A stretch of 64,000 nt of DNA from Punctularia strigosozonata HHB-11173 SS5 (lineage: Eukaryota > Basidiomycota > Agaricomycetes > Corticiales > Punctulariaceae). Below, one piece after another: positions 10,851-23,284 of the stretch (positions are counted from its first letter, which is position 1; each line of letters begins with the position of its first letter). The notes under the pieces are model-generated. The model did no database searches and was not told where the DNA came from. It was given only the letters and a program-made list of their open reading frames with translations. The stretch lies in contig NW_006767435.1 in NCBI RefSeq assembly GCF_000264995.1, forward strand, positions 719,677 through 783,676. The letters run 5' to 3'. Position numbers and translations under genes: made by a program.

Positions 10851-12957
10851 ATGGATACACCGCGTAGAACTCGTAGCACGCGTCGCAGTACGCGAAACAC
10901 TGTTCTTGGGAAGCGTTCTCTGCCACGAGACGAGAGCCCCAGCTCAGCTGTGTGTGACGCAGCACCGCTGACACCTCAGCCGACGCCCGACGCGAAACGC
11001 GCGAAGACGTCGCCGACGGTGGTAATCAGCGATGGTCACAACAACAAGGAAAATATACCACCGCTACGAGGTTTGCAGGCTACGCCAGCCTCGCCTTCTC
11101 TCTCCCGGACGCGATCGCTCCGGCGTACCGTGAGCACGACAGTAGTCACACCTTCGCGTCGTCCTGGTCAGTCCACCTTTGCACCGTGATCTCCGAAGAA
11201 GGATAGTTGGGCTAATCTCATTGATATGTAGCTGTACGAAGGTTTTCGACGTTTGGCACGTCAGAGTTCGCGGCCTTGTCCATCGCTACACCTCCACCAA
11301 CCCCATCTACTTCGACACATACCCTCGAGTCACGTGCGCGTGCCCTTCTGCGAGTCGGTACCCATAATGCTGGCATCGTTGGGCGTGAGGCTGAACAGGC
11401 TGTCGTGTTTCACTTTGCCGACTCCTTCCTTGAGGGTGATGTTGCGACTGAAACCGATCCCGTGTCAACATTGTACATATCCGGCACCCCAGGGACGGGC
11501 AAAACCGCGCTGGTCGATGCAGTACTTCATGACATCGCAAAGACGCGAGTATTGCACCTCCTTAAGATCAATTGCATGGCTTTGAAGACCATCGATGATC
11601 TGTGGAGTCGCTTGGCCGAAGAACTTCGCTCTGTAGTTGGGGTCAGGGGGCGTAAACCCAAAGCCTGCCAGGATGCTGTAGCATCCGCTCTTTCCTCTTC
11701 GCAATGTAAATGGTGTGTCAATCTTTTCTCCTGTCCTCTCGTCTTAGCTCATGAGCTTGGATTGACAGTATTGTTGTACTCGACGAGCTCGACCATATTA
11801 GCAGCCCCCAGGCGCTTGCTAGCCTTTTCTCCCTCGCAAACACACAAAACGACAAGCTTCGGCTCATCGGTATAGCAAACACCCATACCTTGACGTCTGC
11901 CTCTTCGAACGCGCGGGAATACTCTGGGCTGGGTGTACAAACTTTGCATTTCGCCCCGTACTCCTCGGACGATCTCCTGTCAATTCTCAAACGCCGCTTG
12001 TCCCCGATACTGGAGGCTCCCGACTCCGAGCAGCAGGCCAAAAAGTTCTTACCTCCCTCGACCTTGATGTTACTGAGCAAAAAGGTGGCTGCGCAAACGG
12101 GTGACGTTCGCGCAGTCTTCGAGGTTCTCCGTGGTGCCATCGATCTTGCGGCGGCTTCGTATCCTCCCCACTCTTCCTCTCCCAAGACCGCGGACGTGTC
12201 ACCAAATAAGGCGCCCACGGTAACCCCGTCACATGTCCTCGACGCGCTGAAGGCATATGCACCTGCATCAAACCTACGAAACGGTCCGACACCGTCCACG
12301 GCTAGCGAATTAGTGACGAAAGTCCGTAATCTCGGCTTGCAAGCGCGGTTGGCCCTTCTTTCATTCGCGCTTGCCATCAAACGCCTCGAGGCTGGCCTCT
12401 CAATATCAGATGTTCCCAGTTCTCCGAAGAAACCGAGAAGCCCGACCAAGCGATCCTCTCCCTCCTTTACTTTTTCTTGCCCATCGCCGGTTAGCCGCGA
12501 CTGCGTCGAGAGCTCATCCCTCTATGGTTATTATGCCACTCTCATCAGTTCCACTGGCAACGACGTCTTTTCCCCAGTGTCGCGAACCGAATTTGTTGAT
12601 CTGCTCGGCGTCCTCGAGACCAATGGTCTTGTGTCGCTCAACGGTTCCTCGGCCTCATCCACGCGGGCAAATTTCATGAAGGCTACGTTCAAGCGCTCCA
12701 CCAGCTTCACCGGCGCGAACACCAAGACTAGTAGGGAGACTGCTAGGTGGACTGAAGGGACCAGGCTAGAAGAGGTCCTTCGTGGTCTCGGCGTCGATGT
12801 CGCCAACACAGATGGAAGTAGAGGAGATTCCGGTGACGTGATGGATGAAGAATTACTGGCGATCTATGCTAGGGAGTGCTCGAAGATGCGCAGAAGCACG
12901 AAGGCCAATAATGCCTTTTCGAACAGCGACGTGTTCGACGACGCCATGGAGGACTGA
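10851..12957 (+). CDS. CDC6: CDC6 / Cdc18 origin-licensing AAA+ ATPase
   Basis: Loads the MCM helicase at origins with ORC and Cdt1 in G1. Three exons (10851-11166, 11232-11712, 11769-12957) give 661 residues. The N-terminal region has basic and Ser/Thr-Pro sites (MDTPRRTRS, TPQPTP), as expected for CDK control. The AAA+ core starts near residue 140, with Walker A GTPGTGKT at about 189, Walker B VVLDELDH at about 268, and sensor 1 IGIANTHTLT. The C-terminal winged-helix Cdc6_C domain spans about residues 500-600 (TEFVDLLGVLETNGLV). The second intron is placed at GTGTGT...GACAG because this alone restores IVVLDELD in frame. The ATG at 10851 is preferred over upstream non-ATG codons. The gene converges with SPO11. 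Confidence 0.94.
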
Positions 12958-13206
12958 AAGGGTACTCGGGCCCTATTTATGCATCCCAGCTTTCACCGAA
13001 GACCAACGAACCTTTGCTATGTCGCATGCTCATCATTCGTTATTTCGTATCTCGCATGTCTCTCAGTCATCTCGTTATGCATTCCATTGTAATTGTTATA
13101 CTATTCATACATCGAATGAAATTGTAACTGCAACGAGCGCATGCGCATTGAAACGGCAAAGGGGGTCTCGGTAGGGACTCGCAAGGCGGAGCAGCAATCA
13201 AAGTCG

Positions 13207-15318
13207 TTAAACGTGAGGTACAGTAATCGCGGATGGAACCGCAGATCCCAAGGCCAGTACCACTTTCTTGCTAACGTAGTCCGTCAATGGATGCACATTT
13301 AAAGTTTGACCATTTTGGCCTATGGTAGAGGACGTATTTGAACTGTGATTGATAATCCGGCGCTCTGCATTCATCGAAGCTGTATCCGTGCCTTCCACGA
13401 TGGTATCTTGACCGCAGCCTTTGTCCACGCGTTCAGCTACGCTTGTATTGGACGATGACGAAGCAATAATCTCGATTTCAGCTTTTCTTCCTGTCAGCAA
13501 CATGTGCTCGAGCTCGCGCCTTTATTTGCTTGGTGAGAGGACAATGGCTTTGAGATTCTGGTAGGAAACCAACCTCATTTCGGGCGGCGGTGAGGTTTCT
13601 CCACCTCGTTCAAGTATAGCCAGCGCCTAAGATCGTGAGCCACCAGAGAGAATGTAATTCGGCTAAACGTACTTTCTTTCGATCGTGAATTGTCATGTCG
13701 ATCCATAAATCGTCGTTGCCCTCCATACTGTCGCAAAACCGCGTTAGCGGGATCATTATCTGTGCGACCGAAGCCCTCTCACTTGAGTACGTCCGAGGAG
13801 TATATGCCCAGCCATTGCACTCTGGACGCAGCTAGGGTGTCTTTCTCGTGAAGCATGCTAATGCTGCCGAGCTTGTATGTCAGCAGAATATCAATTCCAT
13901 GTGGATCCCAGTCGACGAGCGCTAAGATAGGAACACTGGATGATCCTTGATGAGATGCATATACTTCATGAGTTCTGTATGCTTACTTTGTTGGCAAGTC
14001 GTTCGCCAGTTGATTAACTAGCTTGCGGGTAGCAACATCCGGATATCCCTTTCCCTGTCAGCATTCTCTGTTAGGGATAATGGGCTAGATAACACCCCAA
14101 CGCGGACCGTAATCAAGATTCCCCTCCCCAGTGTTCCCAGTGAGGGATGCGATGCGGCCGTCACGAGGGAACTACGGGAGAGGGTTTGGAATACAGCCTG
14201 GATCATGCGACGTCATGTACAGTACACCTAGTGTGCATCGAGAACTCGCCTCTTTCTCAAGGATTAATACCCATCGGACATCGCTGTCGACGACGCATCT
14301 TGATATGTCTTCGTTTTGAGGCACGATAGTAGCCTGAATACGGTGCGTTATTTGGATGACTAGAGGATATGGGCCTGACAATACCTCCGAATCGTTCCCG
14401 GTTATTGGAAGCCCGGAAACAAGATGCATGGTGAGACCGCTGCCAAGAAACAAACCTTTTGGGGAAGCTCTCTGCCATAGATTATGAGCTCGGTCGTGAT
14501 CAACATCTCGAAGATGGACTCACGACGTTGAGCTGTGCCCGAGAGACCTCGAATGTAGCTCCAATATCATCGACTAACTAAACCGAGTTAAGTCAGCACA
14601 GATGACATCGTCAAGCAGTAGAAGCACTGACACGATCAACGGTCGATTGGGTCCGAAACAAATTGATATCTTGATAGTAAATGTCGCTACGAGTAGGATA
14701 TCAGGTGTTTTATTCAGTTATGGGACGCAGGTGAGCATTTTACCGCTTTGTAACCGGCATATCCGTCACCACGGCTTCATGGATGGACGACAAAACACTC
14801 ATGAGCTGAGCTAGCGTACAGCAGTCAGACGATCGATCATTGAACCATATTTCGAAAACAGCAACAAACCAAATGTCTTCGTCCTTGCCGGAAGTCGCAT
14901 AGAGCGCACTGCAGCTGAATACCTGGGCGTTCACGTTGATTATTGCGAATATATGCGCGTATATGGCGAAATTATCGACCCCTTTGTACGATCACGAAGG
15001 CATAGCTCCACAACACTCTGGCCATCCAGTTCCCCACAAGCCTTCAGTTGTCGCAAGAACGAGATGATCGTATTTTCAACCTTCGTTGCCGTCTGCCCTC
15101 TAGAATATATAATCAGTCCCTAACGTCAGACATGAATAGATTGCAATATACCTCGATAGGCCATTCTCATGATTGGGAAGCTGATCCTCTTCAGCACACA
15201 CTCCAGGAACATGGCCTTGTGAATGTTCGGACGAGGGCGAACTGGTAATGACGTCCAAGAGGTCTATCGCCTCGTCAGAGTCGATGTATTCTTCCCTATA
15301 CTCGTCCACGAGCACCAT
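13207..15318 (-). CDS. SPO11: SPO11 meiotic double-strand-break transesterase
   Basis: Topo VI A-type protein that cuts DNA to start meiotic recombination. It is split by about ten introns. Diagnostic exons are easy to read: LSSIHEAVVTDMPVTKR spliced to DIYYQDINLFRTQSTVDR (catalytic Tyr in DIYYQD), then LVDDIGATFEVSRAQLNV, PKGLFLGSG and VLILEKE spliced to AVFQTLSRSS. After these come GKGYPDVATRKLV and the Toprim acid motif LALVDWDPHGIDIL with YKLGSISM. The C-terminus has IHDRKKALAIL and LEHMLLTGRKAEIE and ends with a roughly 80-residue Ser/Asn-rich tail. One intron (14198-14249) begins with GC instead of GT. The start (MVLVDEYREE) is the first in-frame ATG. The exon between about 14880 and 14990 is not fully resolved. 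Confidence 0.93.
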
Positions 15319-15599
15319 GAGATGTATTTGTGATAGAAAGGTCCGTGACGGTTAGTACGGTCAAGACAAGAGTGTAGCGATTACCATGGGTCGCGGAGGG
15401 CATTCCGAGCGGAAGAGTGCATTTCGAGCGGAGTTTCAATATGAGAAAACGTCGACCGAGCGATTGAGCATACATGTGTTTGCATTCGCGGGTGAGCCCA
15501 GCTGTAGGTAACACAATGAAGCGCGCTACATTGGTTACGAGCGAGGCACTCGCGAAACACCAGCTCCCCGGCCCATACTGTTTGAAGGTAGAGCGCGGT

Positions 15600-18500
15600 C
15601 TACCATTTCATGCCTTCAAGCCTGGAGGTTAAGTCCTTCAATGCATTAAACCCTCCCGGAGCGCGTTTGACATGGTTCTCCCCTGAAGGTAACTGCTGGG
15701 TAGACCACTGGGATGAGGATTCGATCGAGTTTGCATCCGTGAGTGCTCGTAGCGCTTCCACCTGTTTAGCTCGTCAACTAGAAGGATCCGAAGGAAGAGA
15801 CAAGACTTACCAGTTTTGTTACTCTTCGTCGATATTTGGAATGAAGATCGTCTAGCACTGGAACAGCTCTATATTCTTCAAGGTTTCCTCCTCGAACTCG
15901 ACTTGCAAGAATACCCAGGTCCAAAACAAGTTCCAGACACCCCATGAGCAAATCGGCCGCAGCTCGCTGGGCCGATCGCAACAAACAGGAGCTCAGGATC
16001 TCGTCCATCATCTTTGAATGTTCTTGTGCCAATTCAAACACGTCTGCGAAGGATTCCGTAGACAGGCGGGACAAAAAGGGATCAAAGTTGGATCCTATGG
16101 CGGTGTCGAATGTGTACGTCAAAAGCGCGGTCACGAAGCTGTGCATACTGAAGCGCAACTGCAGGAATCGCTTGTTGGCTGCGGAGAACGTCGGAAACAG
16201 CGCGGCGTAAGCGGTTCGGGACATGCGAAAAAGAGCCAGTGTAACATGATGTACTGGATGATTGTCGTCATTGACTAGTTTGAAGGAAAAGAGACAAGCC
16301 TGCGTACCACGCATGACACGAAGCAAATAGGAAAATATTCGCTGATACTTGTTCAAAGCTTCGCTCGTGATGACGACTTCGGTCGGATGCGGAGGTTTAT
16401 AGTCAATGTATAGGAAGTCAAGAGCTCTTGTAGTATGTGAGTCATTCCTACCGAGTCAAATGAGAAAGAATCGCGGCTTACTCGATGGCTAGAAGTTCGG
16501 GACACACGTCAGCTTGGGTGCTCATTTTTTGATTTCCTATGACTCACATAAAGGATTGAGCCACCTGTCTCTGCCTGGACCAGTAGGTAAATCTCGGATG
16601 GCAAATCCCAGTCTGCGTTCAGTCTCCTCCAGAAGACGTGGTGCTGCATCCTCATCAGCCTCCAATTCCGGTCCCTCGTTAGATTTCTTTGAGTTCACAG
16701 CACGTTGAGTAGACATGGTCTGCAAAGAGTCCACTATCACGGTACGCAGAACGAAGCTTAAATCTGCTCCCCCGGGTGGCCAGGTTTCTCTACCTGTCAA
16801 CGCAGGGGCGAGCCCGATAGCCCAAACGGGAGGTGACGGATGCTCGCTATGGCCGGTCGAAAACGCTGATCGTATGCGTTTGATCCTGAAACGAGCGGCC
16901 AGACTGCCCGCATCAAGGTCATCGTCTGAGTCCGAGTCTGAAAACAAGGCACCGCTTAGCCTCCACTTGAATGCCGGGGACGTCAAAAGAAGGTAGGATC
17001 GTAAGATGACCAGTTGCGCGTGAAGGTCAAGGATGGGGGATAGGGATGACACGGGTGGGGAAGTTGCGATACTAGGGGAGGATTGCGGGAGGAATGTAGC
17101 CAGCACGGCGGCGGATAATTGAGAGATGTGTTTAACCAAGGGAGCCAAGACGAGTTCCGTCAAAAGCGTTAAGGTCGGTGACAAAGATGGTAGGGCGTTT
17201 GGATACGCGTTGACGAACGACCGTAGGTTTTCCTGCTGCGAGGATCGATGAACCTGCGCGAGAGAGCCAAGCGCGAACGCTGAGGGTTCATGGTCGAAGA
17301 CTTCAAAGAAATCTAAGCCTGGTTTGTAGATCCTCGAGATCGGGTCAATAGGAGCGGATTCGTCTCCGGGTTTTGGCCGTATCATCGATTCCTGGTCGCA
17401 TAAATTGGATCGGATATCATCTTCTGAAGGTCTCCGAGCGAGGCCCCATGCTTCTCTGACCTCGGCCTCCGTCCAAATCCACCGCAGTGGCGGCCCACAA
17501 TTGTCACCTGTACAGAGAGGATGCCCCGGTGATGCTGCATATAACAACTGGAGCGACTTCTTCGCTCTAGGCAGGGCATCGGCTAGTTCGTCATTGATGA
17601 ACGCAGGCAAATTGGCACTGTCGGTCAACAAGCGATCCTCCTCAGTTTCTTCTTCATACTCTTCAAAGCCGTTGTCCATTCCTCCAGGGTACGCGCCTGC
17701 TCGACTACTACCAGCCGCCTTGCTCGCACTTGCGACTGGGGTGCCGTAGCCAAGGGTCCCCGATAGACTTTTGAAGTACGGCTGGGACGTTGCCGATAAC
17801 AGATGCGAGACTAGTGCCAGCAGCCTGCGTGGAGCTCGCTGCGCGATCAGAGATGACAGCCGAGTGTATACATGAGAGAGCAACGGTGCAGGACTGTCAG
17901 GGATCGGGATATAAGATTTTGGATTCCTGTCATAATCCTGTACGGTGTCGGAACCTTGTCATACGCAACATGCCATTTGTTTGACTCACCACCCCACAAA
18001 GCGAACCGATACCCCTAGCAATTTCTTCGAACTCGGCATACCGAAGCCAAGTTGAAGTAATCGAGGAAGCGTCCACGAAAGCATTTTCAGGGAACGCAAT
18101 TGATGACAACTCATCTCCCATGTATTCCAGAACAGCGGACAGAGCGTGCGTGAAAGCATGCATAGTTGACTCTCCCGAGGCAGATTTGAAGGCCTGCTTA
18201 CTCGAGCTAGACAATAAGTATGCTATCAGTCTTTCTTTTCTGGCGTAGTCTGCGAAGAATATCAACGTGACACGTACCTGGGTCGCGCACGCATCTTTTC
18301 GACAAGATGATCAAGACGACGCATAATAGTCCCAATGGTTAGAAACCGAGATAGCACACTTCAGATCAGACGATAGCAGTCAGTCGCGCCATACTACGAG
18401 GTGTTCCTGCACATAAACGCACCTTTGACTGATGATCTCATCATTGCCCTCGATGACAACCTCAGCATCTGTGTTCTTCCCCTGCAGTACCACTTCAAGG

Positions 18501-19195
18501 ACAAAATGCTCATGTATGGGATCCCACATATGAAGCGGAGATGACATCCCGAGTATAGTCTGTCGCAGCCCCATGGCAATATCACGAGCTGTAGCATACA
18601 CGCGCGCAATTGAAGGGTGTCGCAGCTGTGGCATGACACTAAAATGTACAGAGGATTAACAGTGGGAACACGGTAAAATGATCTGGTGCTCACTGGTAAC
18701 GTGCTGCCATATATACATTCGATGACTGCTCAGACAGGAAGGGTGTCGAACTAGCTTGTGACGGAAACGAGGAGCGGAGGGTGTCCCACGACTTGATTGC
18801 ATGCTGAGGGCCATATATATATTCAACACCTCCTACAATAGAGACATGGCGGGGGCGCTAACCCGGATGATCTGGCGGCTTTCAGCTGCTGATCGCCACA
18901 AATCGCCAGGATATCGGCTAGCTGACGCTGGCTTGGCAGACGAGCCAGGAGTAGGTATGGGAGATTTTTCTTGCAGGATAGAAGGCTTTCCCCATTGCAA
19001 GCCGGTATCGAGGACACTCGCTACCTTCACGTCGTCCAAGCGTTTCAAGTCAAGCGAGAGCTTGAGAGTCTCCATGATGGGGTTCTGGGGGACATCTTCA
19101 AGCTTAGGAAGAAAAAATTCCGGACGAGTCTCGGCCAGGTTAACATCGTCGACACAGAGCCCGTTGATCTCCACGAGCGGATTCAGTGAGTTCAT
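15600..19195 (-). CDS. Gamma-tubulin complex component, GCP5/6-like (Spc97/Spc98 family)
   Basis: Part of the gamma-tubulin ring complex that nucleates microtubules at the spindle pole. Many short exons run from the ATG at 19195 (MNSLNPLVEINGLC) to a TAG at 15600. N-terminal GRIP1-type segments include HAIKSWDTLRSSF and YATARDIAMGLRQTILG. The middle has a long variable insert (exon about 16540-17880) with acidic stretches such as EEYEEETEED. The GRIP2 C-terminus is read from YQRIFSYLLRVMRGTQ through SMHSFVTALLTYTFDTAIGS to the last exon (VEALRALTDANS). The large insert and loose motifs argue for the GCP5/6 branch rather than GCP2/3. The start is divergent from DBF4. The family is firm, the subtype is inferred, and some internal exon edges are uncertain. 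Confidence 0.85.
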
Positions 19196-19369
19196 CGCGC
19201 AACACAGTGAGCGCCAAAGCGATGTCTTCAAAGCGGCGCGAACACGTGACGTGAACGCGTCCGTATATGGGCATGTGATGAACTCTCCTCACGCTCGCAG
19301 CGACTACTTTCTTGTCTCTTCTTGATCCGCATCGCGTCGACGAGCGCTCGCTGCTCTGGCGAGACGACG
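19196..19369. promoter_or_regulatory. Bidirectional promoter of GCP-like gene and DBF4 with MCB-like box
   Basis: Within 174 bp this region has CACGTGAC at 19243-19250 and ACGCGT at 19255-19260. The same two elements lie upstream of CDC6. They fit G1/S control by an MBF-type factor plus a bHLH or CACGTG-binding factor. Activity is inferred. Confidence 0.5.
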
Positions 19370-21388
19370 ATGGCGACGGTCCATCGCCGCCCGTTATCGA
19401 TGAAAGCCGTCCCCCTCAACCTCGGCTCGGCCGTCTCACCATTCAAGGCGACCTCCAGCCAGACCAAACGCCCGCGGTCGCCGGAGGCTGGCGAGTTGCC
19501 ACAGCTGTACTCGAAACGCCCAAAACCTCTTGTATACCCTCAAGCGGATGCCGAACGCAAGGAGAGAGATCGCAGACGCGCGGAACGGGAGGCGCAGAAG
19601 GAGGAATTCCGTGTCAAGTACCGGAAAGCGTTCCCGTCTTGGGTGTTTTACTTCAACTTCGATGTTTCCGATGGAGATGCCGAGGACGTGAAAATGCTCC
19701 AGAATCGAGTTATCAACCTTGGCGGTGTACGTCTTGTCGCCTCGTCCTTTATAGACTAGCTGACCCAAGGAAACCAGCGCGTGGATGACTTCTTCTCGAA
19801 TGACATCACCCACCTCATTACCAACCTACCCATTCCCGCAGAAAGCAAAGACGAAAGCAAGGAGAATTCAAAATCGCGTGCTAAAGTCGTGGCGCATAGG
19901 AGCCCGAGTAAACCTAAGAACAGGTTGGTCACCCGCCCTCTTCTCCGATTCATCTACTGCAGCTAGCTTCCAGGGGCGAAAAGCGCCAAGCAGACGATCT
20001 GGTGGTCAAAGAAGCCCTCAAGTTTGGCATGAAGATCTGGAACATGTACAAACTCGAGAGTGTCCTTGAACGGTGTATGCCTTCAGCGACTTCAGCGATG
20101 CCAGCCGCGCAGCCAGCTGAGACGGTGGCCATCGCTTCCGGGTCAACTCAACGATCTCTGAGGGGTCTACTCGAGTCGGAACGAAGAGGCGGGCTTCTGG
20201 AACGCGATCCCACTCAGAGGCGGCACGACTTCCGTTATTTCTCCAAAGGAAGCTACTTCGTTCTTGTCGAAGATATGTGGCAACAGCTCGCTCCCATAGC
20301 GATACAAGAATACGCTGTTAGAAGAGATCGTGATGGTACAGAACGAGGCGACTGGCCCGTATTACACTGTCATCCCCAAGCACGAGGTCCATTCATCGAG
20401 TTCGACGAGCGAGAACGGCGGAAATGGGAGAAGCAAGAACGCGCGGAACGAGAGCAGGAAGCAGCACGCCTCAACGCCCATAGGAGATCGCTCGAACGGA
20501 AACGAAGGGAGGCACAGCTCCGTCTCCAAGCTCAGTCACGTAAATCGGGCGACCTTCGCCGAACTGTCTCGCTCGCCAACCTCCATCGACGCGAATCCAA
20601 CCCGGACGTCCCCGACGCCGACGCCGACGGGAGTTTTGCGCCTGATTCCGCTAATGCATCCGGATATCTGGCATCAGGTCCAGGAAACTATATGGCAGCG
20701 TCTGGGAATAGCGTGGGCATCACGTCTACGACGGGCACCACGTCGACTGCCGGGAGTGGCCTACGTGGTTTGCAACTGTCCGCTTCACTTCAGGACAAGC
20801 TCCAACGACAAGTTGTTACGTCACGTAAGGTGACAGGCAACGCCGATGCAGACAAGGAGAACTCGGGCCTCATGGGCCCCCCATCGGTCATTCCGGAACG
20901 GCGACAGGGCTTTCTGAAGAAGGCGAAGAGCACGAACACCTTGCGCTTGCCGAAGCGTGACGAGGGCAGCAAACCTGGCTATTGCGAGAGCTGTAGGACG
21001 AAGTTCGAAGACTTCGCTAAGGTAGACCCATCGTGATGTTCGCGCTTTGATGCGAGCTGACTCGTACCCTCGACTCTCCTCTCAGCACGTTAATGGCAGC
21101 AAGCATCGCAGATTCGCCATGGACGACGCCAACTTCGCACAGCTTGACGCCGTCCTCGCTCGCGTTACTCGCAGACCATTGGAAGATACGTATGGCCCTA
21201 GTTGGATACCTACTCAGTCTTCGGAAGATGGATATGCGGAAACGGAGCTCGAGCTACAGCAGAGTGACGACCACATGGACTTGTTGAGCGACCATCTTCG
21301 AGAAGGGAGTGATGACGTCTGGGTCGAGGACGCTACCGCCATGGTCACTCAAGATGATGATGATGATAATGATGTGGAGGAGCTATAA
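19370..21388 (+). CDS. DBF4: DBF4 / Dfp1 regulatory subunit of Cdc7 kinase
   Basis: Activates the Cdc7 kinase that fires licensed origins by phosphorylating MCM. Four exons (19370-19726, 19778-19923, 19974-21021, 21086-21388) give 617 residues. Motif N/BRCT-like sequence lies at about residues 80-145 (FPSWVFYFNFDVSD, VINLGGRVDDFFSNDITHLI). Motif M is recognisable as RGPFIEFDERERRKWEKQ near residue 310. A long Arg/Glu coiled segment follows. The Dbf4 zinc finger (motif C) is CESCRTKFEDFAK spliced to HVNGSKHRRFA, a C-x2-C-x9-H-x5-H arrangement. The intron splits the finger directly before the first His. The C-terminus is acidic. All introns are GT...AG. The start MATVHRRPLS is the first good ATG downstream of the shared promoter. 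Confidence 0.93.
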
Positions 21389-21563
21389 CAGTCAAGGTAC
21401 CGTTGGGCTTACATGCAGCGGTGCCGATTACACTTCAGTAATGTGCCTTTGTCTCGAACTCTTCACCACGTTATGCCTTGGAAAGCCGCATGCACACACA
21501 ATTGTATTTTACAAATTCAGACATGCCGTAGCATACCCATGAACCCAAGGAACTCTATCATTA

Positions 21564-22705
21564 TTAACACCCTAGTTCATCCGATTCGGATGCGATTGTT
21601 ACAGTCAACAAAGTGACGATGCCATCTTGCGCAATCCCTATACCATATATGCACGCTCTCAGATAGGCTAGCTAATCAATGACTCTTGGACCGACCTTGG
21701 TTGATACCGGAACTTCCGGCAAGCAGAAGACATGTGATATTCTGGGCTATCGTTGTGTATGTGATGCCGCCAGAGCTAACGGAGCCGCTTGCGGCAGCTA
21801 CGAACGCATCCCTAATCGTGCATTCTATGAGCCAGGACTAGACCCAATGATCGGCTTGCACGCACCTTCCGACGTTATAACCATCTGGAGCGATGGTCTG
21901 ACCTGTCAGGAGTCCCTGTGACATGTATGTGTTTGGGCGTGGAACAATCTAGCTGCAAAGGGAGCGCTGCTCACCTCCTCCTGGGAAACGCTGATGTTCT
22001 GAATGTTAGAAACTGGATCAGACGTGTATGCTGCACAGTGCTACTCACGCAAGGAAGAGAGCTCCGGTATTTGCAAGTGGCCCATCCTGTCGCCAATACC
22101 TGAAGGGGAATGAGGGTCCGGGCAACGAGTAAACCGCAGCACATCTATTTCAATACCTGAAATGACCACCGCCCGTGAGACCCTCCAGGCAAGTCCCGAT
22201 GATTGGGAGATTGAAGCTAGCACGGAACTGTCGTTGAACGTTTAGGCAACGGGATCAACATGCATGGCACTCAAAGCATACCTCCGCTGTTTGATTCAGT
22301 GTGCCATTGCCGTCGCCAAGGTTGGCCTGCTGGGGAGCGCCGAGGTTGATGTCCAGGCATTCTTCGTCGCTGCGATTCTTTCGTCAGCGTTCGTTATGGC
22401 TGTGCCCAACCAAGGTAATGCCCACTAGCCAATAGCGCGAGCCCAACCAAGAAATCCGTCGTCCGTCAATACAGGTGCGGAACTGAGTCCAGATATGATC
22501 ACCTGCGATATCGTGTCATCCTTCATTCTACGCACAAGAACGATAGCGACTCGATGCATAGAATATGACCCACATTCATAGGCTCGCCTACTCCATTTCC
22601 TGCAATGGTCAGCTCCGAGCCGCCCCTGAGCATAGGATTGGAGAATGGCAGTACGGCCGACGCCGCGGCCTGAATCAACGGCAGGACCGACAAGAACAAC
22701 AACAT
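21564..22705 (-). CDS. Small secreted protein, tandem family copy A
   Basis: Nine short exons read to about 225 residues. Exon 1 gives a signal peptide (MLLFLSVLPLIQAAASA) and GSELTIAGNGVGEPMN. The next exons give VLTDDGFLGWARAIGY, then DEECLDINLGAPQQANLGDG and NGTLNQTAE, IGTCLEGLTGGGHFR, YWRQDGPLANTGALFLA, a 16-nt exon reading VSQEE, TIAPDGYNVGR, a Ser/Gly/Thr-rich exon, and GIAQDGIVTLLTVTIA. Two cysteines (ECLDI and GTCL) are shared with the sister copies and could form a disulfide bond. The C-terminus is a few residues longer than in copies B and C. No known domain is recognised. The conserved frame across nine exons in three copies argues that it is expressed and selected. Confidence 0.75.
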
Positions 22706-23284
22706 TCCGTTCACGGGGGAAAAGTGAAGGTGAAGAGCTATCCGTATGCACAGCTGACGCTTTGGACCGCGCTTTCTGGTATTTATACAAGATAATAGCA
22801 AGATCAAAGCCCACACACCCAGGGTCACGAAGTCAGGGCGTGATGATTGCGATTAGGATCGACGACGGTCGAGATCCATTGGTTTGACTCTGGCACACGC
22901 CGTCGGAGACTAGCCCGAGCTAGAATGGATTGTAAGAAGCAAACGTGTACACGCTCGGGGATACTCGTATAACGTGGGTGAGCGTAGAGCATATTTCAGA
23001 GGTTACGTAACAGAACAGGAAGTTCCCAGACACATGGGTGTATAACCGCCCATCGCCGAGGAGAACTCATTGACTAGTTATGAACATACAGAATCACGAA
23101 TATGACTATGAGGGGGTCACAATGAATCACCATGGCCTAGATTTAGGATGCTGGAGATGATAACGACGGTACAGGTGGCCTCGCAAGGCAGGTGATCGTT
23201 ACAATCAACACAAGTACTAGTAACAGTTCCGTCTTGCGCCGATACTGTCAGGCATATTGGTAGCATAGATCTTGTATGCGATAC

